Assembly (NCBI GenBank): GCA_012974295.1
Contig: JAAXQM010000170.1
Coordinates: 1 to 12,082, forward strand
Direction of reading: 5' to 3'
DNA from: Dehalococcoidales bacterium
Lineage (GTDB): Bacteria; Chloroflexota; Dehalococcoidia; E44-bin15
Length of the DNA stretch: 12,082 nucleotides
Part shown: positions 1 through 10,900 of the stretch, piece by piece
Position numbering within the stretch: position 1 is the first letter of the stretch
Layout of the letters: every line of letters starts with the position of its first letter
Made by a program: the position numbers and the translations under genes
The notes under the pieces: generated by a model
The model's database searches: none
The model's input: only the letters and a program-made list of their open reading frames with translations
Told to the model about the DNA's origin: nothing

Positions 1-1
1 T

Positions 2-1084
2 CTACAATACTGCAGCCTCGATATTGGAATATGGGGTGAAGGGGAATACTCTCTCCCATTACTATTGACCAAGATGGCGAGTGGAGAGGATTATCACGGT
101 GTCCCCGGACTCGTTTATCGCGTAACTAAAGGCTACCGTCGCAATCCCCCAGAATACCTCGATCTGAAGGACATAGCCGCCCCGGAACGAAACGCGGTGG
201 ATAACCGCCGATACTTTTTGGAAGGGGGTATGGGCAACATAGAGGCGAAGCGTGGTTGCCCCAAACGATGCATTTACTGTGCTGACCCCCTGGCAAAGGG
301 GAGGGCGGTACGCCAGCGTTCCCCGAAGAGCGTGGTGGATGAGATCGAGGTGCTGCTTCAGATGGGGATTGACCATTTCCACTTCTGCGATAGCGAGTTC
401 AATTTTCCGGCCTCTCATGCCGAGGAGGTATGCCATGAAATCATTGAGAGGGGGTTGGGATCCAAAATCAGGTGGTATGCCTACTGTAGCCCTGCTCCCT
501 TTAACGGGGAGCTTGCTACCCTGTTCCCTAAGGCGGGGTGCGCTGGTATTAACTTTGGCGTCGATAGCGCAAATGACCATATGCTGCGCACTTTGGACCG
601 GGATTTTACTGTAGAAGACGTAGTGCACACCGCTCAGCTCTGCCACCGCCACGGCATTATTTTTATGTACGACCTGCTCCTCGGTGGTCCCGGCGAGACC
701 AAAGATACACTATTAGAGACCATAACAATGATGAAACGGCTCTCCCCCTCCAGGGTTGGCGCAAGCCTGGGGGTGCGCATCTTGCCTGAAACGAGGCTGG
801 CAGCGATGGTACACGAGCAGGGGCCTGTAGAGCAGAACCCAAATATTCGGGGTGCCGGGGACGACAAGTTCTTCGCCCCCGTCTTCTTTCTGTCCTCGAG
901 CATTGGAGAGGATGCGCCAGAGTATCTGGCCAGCCTGGTGGATGACGATGAGCGCTTCTTTTTCATGTCGGGGGAGGCTGCAGACCAGAATTATAACTAC
1001 AATGATAATATCGTCCTTACGAGCGCTATCCGGGATGGCTATCGAGGGGCGTTCTGGGATATTCTCAGGCGGCTGAGTAGGTGA
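2..1084 (+). CDS. B12-binding-type radical SAM protein, 5' truncated
   Basis: Radical SAM enzymes reduce S-adenosylmethionine with a 4Fe-4S cluster to make a radical; members with an N-terminal cobalamin domain often methylate unreactive carbons. The cluster motif C-P-K-R-C-I-Y-C (CxxxCxxC) has its cysteine codons at 257-259, 269-271 and 278-280. Further core motifs are CDSEFNFP near 385-411 and GGPGET at 683-700. The frame has start-like codons at 65 (TTG) and 74 (ATG), but it is open back to base 2 and encodes DIGIWGEGEYSL just before, which matches the GxGE stretch seen where a B12-binding domain meets the radical SAM domain. I therefore treat the gene as truncated by the window edge, with its cobalamin domain mostly outside. 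The visible part is 360 residues and ends with TGA. The substrate cannot be read from the sequence, and the next gene appears to have its own promoter. Confidence 0.88.
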   Translation, partial: LQYCSLDIGIWGEGEYSLPLLLTKMASGEDYHGVPGLVYRVTKGYRRNPPEYLDLKDIAAPERNAVDNRRYFLEGGMGNIEAKRGCPKRCIYCADPLAKGRAVRQRSPKSVVDEIEVLLQMGIDHFHFCDSEFNFPASHAEEVCHEIIERGLGSKIRWYAYCSPAPFNGELATLFPKAGCAGINFGVDSANDHMLRTLDRDFTVEDVVHTAQLCHRHGIIFMYDLLLGGPGETKDTLLETITMMKRLSPSRVGASLGVRILPETRLAAMVHEQGPVEQNPNIRGAGDDKFFAPVFFLSSSIGEDAPEYLASLVDDDERFFFMSGEAADQNYNYNDNIVLTSAIRDGYRGAFWDILRRLSR

Positions 1085-1096
1085 AAGGTATTCCTT

Positions 1097-1125
1097 TTGA
1101 CAACCTATTAGGCCCGCGTTAGAAT
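1097..1125 (+). promoter_or_regulatory. Sigma-70-type promoter before the FAD protein gene
   Basis: TTGACA at 1097-1102 (6/6 to the -35 consensus) is followed after exactly 17 bases by TAGAAT at 1120-1125 (5/6 to the -10 consensus). It lies in the 57-base gap between the radical SAM gene and the FAD protein gene. Transcription would start near 1131-1133, only about ten bases before the TTG start at 1142. The match and spacing are seen directly; activity is inferred. Confidence 0.7.
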
Positions 1126-1141
1126 AGGCACGGAGAGAGAA

Positions 1142-2545
1142 TTGCCTGATAAATACGATGTGATCATAGTGGGCGGCGGGCCAGCGGGCATCTTTGCCGC
1201 AATGGAACTGTGTCAAGCCCCGGATCTGAGCGTCCTGCTTCTGGAAAAGGGTAAGGACATCGATTCCCGTACCTGCCCCTTTGCTGATAAGGGGATAAGC
1301 TGTCCCCCGTGTTCCCCCTGCGACCTGGTGAGCGGACTGGGGGGCGCCGGTGCCTTCAGCGATGGTAAGCTTACCCTCTCCGCTGAGGTTGGAGGGAGGC
1401 TTATAGATTACCTCGGAGTGAAGGGTACCGAGGATCTGGTGCAATACGTTGATAGTATCTATCTCAAGTTTGGCGGCTCGAACCGGGTCTATGGAAATGG
1501 GGATGAGGTGGAGGAGCTGGAGCGAAAGGCTACCCTGGCCGACCTGCACCTTCTCCCGATGACAGTTCGCCATCTGGGGACAGAGCACTCCCGCGGCGTG
1601 CTTCGGGAGATGCGTGAATTCCTCTCCGGCAGGGTTGAAGTAAAAGTCAACACAATAGCGCGCGCCGTCCTGACCGAGGATGGAACGGTAAGGGGTGTCG
1701 AGACGGAGGATGGGCAGCGCTTCGAGTGTCGCTATCTGATTATCGCCCCGGGGAGGGAAGGGGCAGATTGGCTCGCCCGGGAGGCAGATCGCCTCAGTCT
1801 CACCCTTCAAACTAATCCTATCGATGTAGGGGTTAGGGTAGAGGTGCCGGAAGCGGTTCTCAGGGAGTTAACCGATGCCCTTTATGAGTGCAAGCTGGAA
1901 TATTATTCTAAATCCTTCGATGACCGGGTAAGAACCTTCTGTGTATGCCCGGCTGGGGAGGTAACAATGGAGTCCACCGGGGGCAGCGATCCCGTTACCA
2001 CAGTAAACGGGCATAGTTATGCGGAGCGTAAAACGAATAACACAAATTTTGCCCTCCTGGTGAGCACTAACTTTACCGAACCTTTCCGCGACCCTATCGC
2101 CTATGGGCGATACCTCGCTCGACTGGCCAACATCCTCAGCGGTGGTGTGATCGTGCAGCGCCTTGGCGACCTGCTGTCGGGTCGGCGCTCCACCAACGAG
2201 CGCATCGCAAGGGGTAATGTCCAACCCTCGCTTAAGAGCGCAACTCCGGGCGACCTCAGCTTCGCCCTCCCCTATCGTCACCTGAAAAGCATTATGGAGA
2301 TGCTGGATGCTATGGACAGGCTGGCCCCGGGTGTGGCTTCGCGTCATACCCTACTTTATGGAATCGAGGTAAAATTCTATTCCTCGCGTCTTGCTCTCAG
2401 CAATAACCTGGAGAGCGAAATAGCCAACATGTTTGCCGCAGGGGATGGCGCCGGAGTTACACGCGGTCTGGTTCAGGCATCGGCCTCGGGCGTGGTGGCA
2501 GCCCGGGAGATAATGAAGCGAGCGGGGGTCGTTGCCCATTCCTAG
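1142..2545 (+). CDS. NAD(P)/FAD-dependent oxidoreductase, COG2509-type
   Basis: A predicted cytoplasmic flavoprotein of 467 residues belonging to the uncharacterised FAD-dependent dehydrogenases (COG2509 type); reaction and substrate are unknown. The N-terminal dinucleotide-binding fold shows YDVIIVGGGPAGI (residues 5-17) and E35 at the end of the second strand. A cysteine cluster follows (C45, C54, C57, C60), then GLGGAGAFSDGKL (65-77), a hallmark of this family. Near the C-terminus, GDGAGVTRGL (434-443) supplies the second FAD-contacting motif, with an ASASG stretch after it. The start is TTG at 1142: it is the first start codon after the in-frame stop at 1109-1111, has GGAG at 1132-1135 six bases upstream, and precedes the Rossmann motif by the expected few residues. 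No terminator is visible after it. The family call is firm, the function open. Confidence 0.9.
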   Translation: MPDKYDVIIVGGGPAGIFAAMELCQAPDLSVLLLEKGKDIDSRTCPFADKGISCPPCSPCDLVSGLGGAGAFSDGKLTLSAEVGGRLIDYLGVKGTEDLVQYVDSIYLKFGGSNRVYGNGDEVEELERKATLADLHLLPMTVRHLGTEHSRGVLREMREFLSGRVEVKVNTIARAVLTEDGTVRGVETEDGQRFECRYLIIAPGREGADWLAREADRLSLTLQTNPIDVGVRVEVPEAVLRELTDALYECKLEYYSKSFDDRVRTFCVCPAGEVTMESTGGSDPVTTVNGHSYAERKTNNTNFALLVSTNFTEPFRDPIAYGRYLARLANILSGGVIVQRLGDLLSGRRSTNERIARGNVQPSLKSATPGDLSFALPYRHLKSIMEMLDAMDRLAPGVASRHTLLYGIEVKFYSSRLALSNNLESEIANMFAAGDGAGVTRGLVQASASGVVAAREIMKRAGVVAHS

Positions 2546-2752
2546 CACTATAGGGAAAGTCTGTTTAATGGGCGGTTAACCTCACCTCTGCAGAGAAAGA
2601 GCCCACTGCTATGTTATAGGGCTGTGCCATAGTCAATCCGTGGCTAACTCCACATAGGATATGCAAGGCTCACATCAGTTTATCCCCGACAATCTTTGGC
2701 ATCCACTGCATCACTCAACGGACTCTTATTTACCTACCGTTTTATCAGCAAT

Positions 2753-2775
2753 GGAGTGGCGGATGTCGCCATTCC
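2753..2775. repeat. Inverted repeat, 9-bp stem
   Basis: GGAGTGGCG (2753-2761) pairs with CGCCATTCC (2767-2775) around the five-base loop GATGT; eight pairs are Watson-Crick and one is G-U. It ends seven bases before the -35 box of the promoter candidate at 2783. No T-run follows, so it is not a typical intrinsic terminator. It could be an operator, a rather poor terminator for the upstream gene, or chance. Confidence 0.45.
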
Positions 2776-2782
2776 TGATAAC

Positions 2783-2811
2783 TTGACAATAGTAGGCCAG
2801 ATAACTAGAGT
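2783..2811 (+). promoter_or_regulatory. Candidate promoter before the DUF21 gene
   Basis: TTGACA (2783-2788, 6/6) and TAGAGT (2806-2811, 4/6) are separated by 17 bases. The expected transcript start near 2818 gives a leader of about 67 bases before the ATG at 2885. It is the best promoter-like match in this spacer; the -10 box is moderate. Confidence 0.45.
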
Positions 2812-2884
2812 GTTGACCACAGAGTCACAGAATATGTTTTGCGATTGTGGTTACACTTCTGCCAATATGAATGGGTCATAGGAT

Positions 2885-3907
2885 ATGGATTGGTTAATCT
2901 GGATAGGAATAGTATTCCTTATCAGTCAGGCGGCCATTTTTGCAGGCCTTAACCTAGCTTTATTTAGAATCAGCAGGCTCAGGCTGGAAGTGGAGGCTTC
3001 TAAAAAAGATAAAGGCGTACTAAGAATCCTTGCTCTGCGGAATGACTCAAACTTTGCACTTACGACGATTATATGGGGCAATGTGGGGGTCAATGTACTA
3101 ATAGCACTGCTTGCCAACTCCGTTTTGGCTGGAGTTTTCGCCTTTCTGTTTTCTACGATAATTATTACATTTTTGGGGGAGATAATTCCTCAGGGCTATT
3201 TCTATCGTCACTCCCTACGGATGGCCTCTTTGTTGTCTCCGGTCTTACGTTTCTACCAGATTGTACTGTATCCGGTTGCTAAACCCACTGCCATGCTACT
3301 TGACTTATGGCTTGGACCAGAGAGTATTCAATTCTTTGCCGAGCGGGATTTCAGAGAGGTCATCAAGAAGCATATGGAATCAAGCGAGGCTGACATAGAC
3401 GATGTTGAAGGCAGGGGTGCTTTAAACTTCCTGGCCTTTGATGACCTCATAGTTCTCCAAGAAGGTGAGCCTCTTGATTCTCAAAGCGTGGTGAGCATCC
3501 AGTTCATCAACGGCTCACCAGTGTTTCCTAAATTCGATGGCTCTCCTGCTGATCCTTTTCTTCAGCGCATCCAGGCATCGGGGAAGAAATGGGTCATTCT
3601 TACGGATAATTCAGGTGAACCTCATCTGGTACTTAATACCAACAGTTTTCTCCGCGCAGCACTGTTCCAAGGTAGACAAGTCGATCCATTAGCATATTGT
3701 CATAAACCTGTTATCATAACCGACAATACATTTCGACTCGGGGATGTGATTCAGCAATTAAGAGTAGAGCCAGAAAGGCCCGGGGACGATGTCATTGATA
3801 AAGATATTGTACTCGTATGGTTGGAACACACCAAGCGAATCATCACAGGGGCAGATATATTGGGGCGACTGTTACGGGGAATCGTGTCACAAAAGAGGCG
3901 ACGATGA
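2885..3907 (+). CDS. DUF21 (CNNM-type transmembrane) domain protein
   Basis: An inner-membrane protein of 340 residues with the DUF21 fold found in the CNNM/CorB/CorC group, several members of which move or sense Mg2+. Hydrophobic segments lie at about 2-27, 58-81, 83-106 and 113-140. The third ends in GEIIPQ (98-103), the family's conserved Glu-Pro turn. An acidic linker follows (KKHMESSEADIDDVEGR), then a C-terminal half in the position of the CBS pair, which is hard to recognise as CBS by eye. In helix 1 the motif is FAGLNLALF, not the Ser/Glu-containing form of better-known Mg2+ transporters, so Mg2+ transport should not be assumed. ATG 2885 is the first possible start (in-frame stop at 2879-2881) and is needed to keep helix 1. 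The ribosome binding site is weak: AGGA at 2880-2883 sits only one base from the ATG. The gene is visibly lower in GC than its neighbours. Confidence 0.85.
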   Translation: MDWLIWIGIVFLISQAAIFAGLNLALFRISRLRLEVEASKKDKGVLRILALRNDSNFALTTIIWGNVGVNVLIALLANSVLAGVFAFLFSTIIITFLGEIIPQGYFYRHSLRMASLLSPVLRFYQIVLYPVAKPTAMLLDLWLGPESIQFFAERDFREVIKKHMESSEADIDDVEGRGALNFLAFDDLIVLQEGEPLDSQSVVSIQFINGSPVFPKFDGSPADPFLQRIQASGKKWVILTDNSGEPHLVLNTNSFLRAALFQGRQVDPLAYCHKPVIITDNTFRLGDVIQQLRVEPERPGDDVIDKDIVLVWLEHTKRIITGADILGRLLRGIVSQKRRR

Positions 3908-4062
3908 AGAGGAGATCAGAGCAGCTTTTCAATCTAATCCAGGATTTCTAGGGTCAACATCAGACTGTGGAGATCCCAATTTTCCTTGCCCCCATATTTT
4001 GTGTTAAGCAACCAAAGTATTCTACTCTTCAGTGTCTCCCAGAAATTACGCACAAGTTATAT

Positions 4063-4091
4063 TTGACAAACATACTATTTTATGGTAACAT
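4063..4091 (+). promoter_or_regulatory. Likely rpoBC promoter
   Basis: TTGACA (4063-4068, 6/6) and TAACAT (4086-4091, 4/6) stand 17 bases apart in an AT-rich gap (3908-4200) that holds no gene. Transcription would start near 4098, giving a leader of about 100 bases before the GTG of rpoB. No other promoter in the gap looks as good. The rest of the gap, 3908-4062, shows nothing I can name. Confidence 0.6.
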
Positions 4092-4103
4092 TTACAATTG
4101 CCC

Positions 4104-4126
4104 AATGATATCCCCTATTTATCATT
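4104..4126 (+). promoter_or_regulatory. Small hairpin in the rpoB leader
   Basis: AATGATA (4104-4110) and TATCATT (4120-4126) are perfect inverted repeats around a nine-base loop. If transcription starts near 4098, this is the first structure of the transcript. The stem is AT-rich and weak as RNA. It could equally be a protein-binding palindrome just downstream of the promoter, or chance. Confidence 0.35.
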
Positions 4127-4188
4127 CAATTCCCCAGCATCTTTAACTTCCGCCTATCTACTATTGCGGATTATATTGTCTTAATTTT

Positions 4189-4194
4189 AGGAGG
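4189..4194 (+). promoter_or_regulatory. Ribosome binding site that sets the rpoB GTG start
   Basis: A full AGGAGG lies six bases before GTG at 4201. It supports this non-ATG start over any later codon. Confidence 0.85.
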
Positions 4195-4200
4195 ATTAGT

Positions 4201-7969
<3,769 letters not shown>

Positions 7970-7977
<8 letters not shown>

Positions 7978-10900
7978 GGTAAACGATTTTAACGCAGTGC
8001 GCATATCTCTGGCCTCGCCGGAGCAGGTTAGGAGCTGGTCGTGGGGTGAGGTGACGAAGCCTGAGACTGTAAACTATCGCACATTAAAGCCAGAGCGGGA
8101 TGGGCTTTTCTGTGAGCGAATCTTTGGGCCGACAAAGGATTTTGAATGCTACTGTGGCAAGTATAAGAAGGTACGCTATCGGGGCATTGTTTGTGATAAA
8201 TGTGGCGTAGAGGTGGCCCGAGCAAAGGTACGCCGGGAGCGGATGGCGCACATTGATCTGGCTGCTCCGGTAAGCCATATCTGGTTTGTGAAGGGAACAC
8301 CGAGCAGTATAGGACTCCTGTTGGACATTTCTCCGCGGAACCTGGAGCGAGTGCTCTACTTTGCCCAGTATGTGGTTACCAGTGTGGATGAGCGGGCGAG
8401 ACAGGAGGCGGTGGAGCGAACGCGGGAGGAGATCGCCAACCTTGGATCTGTTGAGGTGGCCACGCAAGAGAAGCCAATAGAGGAGGAGGGACGGAGCCTT
8501 TGGGAAGAGCTTAATTCCAGGATCGATGAGCTGGAAGAGATTCAAACGGTGATGGTGCTTACGGAAAGCAGGCATCGCGAACTCAAGGACAAGTATCCTG
8601 ATGTATTTCAAGCGGGCATGGGGGCAGAGGCGATCCTGGACATTCTTGCCAACCTCAAATTGGCGGAGCTTCGCGAGAATCTCAACAATGAGATCCACTC
8701 TACTACCGGTCAGAGACGGAAGAAAGCAACCAAGAGGATCAAGGTAGTTGAGGCGCTGCGGAGGAGCGGGAATAAGCCGGAGTGGATGGTATTAACCGTG
8801 CTCCCGGTACTACCCCCGGACCTTCGTCCTATGGTTCAGCTGGATGGGGGAAGGTTTGCTACTTCGGACCTCAACGACCTTTATAGGCGGGTGATTAATC
8901 GCAACAATAGGCTGCGGAGGCTCCTCGATCTGGGCGCCCCTCAGATTATCGTACGTAATGAGAAACGGATGCTCCAGGAGGCTGTTGATTCCCTCATTGA
9001 CAATGGCCGACGTGGTCGGGCTATTACCAGCTCTGGCAACCATAAATTGAAGTCGCTATCAGATATGCTTCGGGGGAAGCAGGGGCGATTCCGTCAGAAT
9101 CTGCTGGGCAAGAGGGTGGACTATAGCGGGCGCTCGGTGATTATCGTTGGCCCGGAACTGAAACTCCATCAGTGTGGCTTGCCTAGGAGGATGGCTTTAG
9201 AGCTCTTCAAGCCCTTTGTGATGCATCACCTGATCCTCCAAGGACATGCTCATAATATAAAAAGCGCTAAACGGCTGGTGGAGCGGGAGCTGGTGGAGGT
9301 CTGGGACGCGTTAAATATAGTGATCAAGGACAGGCCGGTACTATTAAATCGTGCTCCTACCCTGCATCGTCTGGGCATTCAGGCCTTTGAGCCGGTCTTG
9401 ATCGATGGCAGTGCCATCCAGATTCATCCTTTAGTGTGCTCCGCCTTCAATGCCGATTTCGATGGTGATCAGATGGCGGTTCATGTACCTCTATCCAGGG
9501 CAGCCGTTCTGGAGGCCAGAGAGGTAATGCTGGCAAGCAATAACATGCTCCTCCCGAGCTCGGGAGAGCCGGTGGTCGCTCCCACATTAGATATTGTTTT
9601 AGGATGCTACTATTTGACTATGGTTAATCCTGGGGCCAAAGGGGAGGGGATGTTCTTTAGCAGCTTTGAGGAGGCTAAGCTGGCCTATGAACTGGGGTTT
9701 ACCTCTCTGCGTGCCGAGATTGAGGCCATGGATGATAATAGGGAGCGCCAAAAAACCACTGTTGGCCGCATCATCTTTAGTGAGATAGTCCCAAAGGAAA
9801 TGGGCTTCCCCAATAAGGTAATGGATAAACAGGCTCTCAAACAGCTTATTGCCGATTGCTATAAACGCATTGGGAATGAAGCGGCTGCTGAGTTGGCCGA
9901 CAATATTAAGAATATGGGGCTTCGCTATGCAACCCAGTCTGGGAGCACTATCAGTATGAATGACGTTCAAGCACCTGAGGGCAAGAAGGAACTCATGGAG
10001 GAGGTTGAGAGGAAGGTGACCGAGGTAGATAAACAGTACCAGCGGGGGTTGATTACTGAGGATGAGCGTTACTACAACACCGTTGAGCTGTGGTCGGAGG
10101 CGACGGATAAGATGTCCACTGCTATCTCCGAGTCGCTGGACCGCTACGGATCCATATACCTCATGGCAAGATCCGGTGCCAAAGGGAATATTGCACAGAT
10201 CAGGCAGATGGCCGGTATGCGAGGTTTGATAAGCGACCCATCGGGGAGGATTATTGATTTTCCCATCCGTTCAAGCTTTCGTGAAGGCTTAACAGCGCTG
10301 GAGTACTTCATCTCCACCCACGGTGCCAGAAAGGGGTTGGCGGACACCGCGCTGCGGACAGCGGACAGTGGCTATCTCACCAGGCGGCTCGTCGATGTCG
10401 CTCAGGATGTAATCATCCTTGAGGAGAACTGTGGTACCACCGCCGGTTTGTGGATTTATGAGGCAGCGGAAAATCGCATATTAGCACCCTTTGCCGAGCG
10501 TATTGTAGGGAGAGTTGCCGCCGCTAAAATAATTCACCCCGAAACCGGGGAGGCCATCGCGGAGCGAAATGAGGAGATCGATGAGGATAAGGCCAAGGAT
10601 ATCACCCAGGCAGGAATCACCAAGGTTTATGTAAGATCAGTGCTGAGCTGTCAGTCGAGGCATGGCGTCTGCCAGTACTGCTATGGAAGGAGCCTGGCGC
10701 GCGGACATCTGGTGGAGCTCGGAGAGGCGGTGGGCATCGTAGCTGCACAGAGTATCGGGGAGCCAGGAACCCAGCTAACCCTGCGCACCTTCCATACTGG
10801 AGGGGTTGCCGGACTCGATATCATCAGTGGTCTCCCGCGAGTGGAGGAGCTCTTCGAAGCTCGAACGCCTAAGATTCAATCGATCATCTCCGAGATCGAT

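Larger units (their letters stand above)
2546..2884. other. Gene-poor spacer, 339 bases
   Basis: No convincing gene is seen here. A 61-codon frame (2696-2881) starts with TTG, has no ribosome binding site and resembles no family I know. The spacer holds a strong hairpin (2753-2775) and a promoter candidate (2783-2811), both probably connected with the membrane protein gene that follows. A weaker bulged stem around 2609-2632 (AGCC, CTAT paired with ATAG, GGCT) has no T-run. No tRNA-like fold or clear terminator was found. Confidence 0.55.

Noticed and set aside
65..73. TTG at 65 or ATG at 74 as the true start of the radical SAM gene
   Set aside because: The frame is open to base 2 and the residues before it carry the conserved GEGE stretch of B12-binding radical SAM proteins.
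713..1810. Antisense open frame of 365 codons across the radical SAM and FAD genes
   Set aside because: It runs opposite two clearly recognisable genes, crosses their boundary and shows no family motif; long antisense frames are common opposite GC-rich coding DNA.
2609..2632. Bulged stem after the FAD gene as a terminator
   Set aside because: Stem interrupted by a bulge of about five bases and no T-run after it.
2696..2881. 61-codon frame as a real small gene
   Set aside because: TTG start, no ribosome binding site, no recognisable content, and it overlaps the hairpin and the promoter candidate.
3789..4007. 72-codon frame overlapping the end of the DUF21 gene
   Set aside because: Mostly an out-of-frame reading of the DUF21 coding sequence; no ribosome binding site or family match.
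8084..8698. Antisense open frame of 204 codons inside rpoC, and similar ones in rpoB
   Set aside because: The + strand is certain rpoB/rpoC sequence here; the antisense translations have no recognisable domain.
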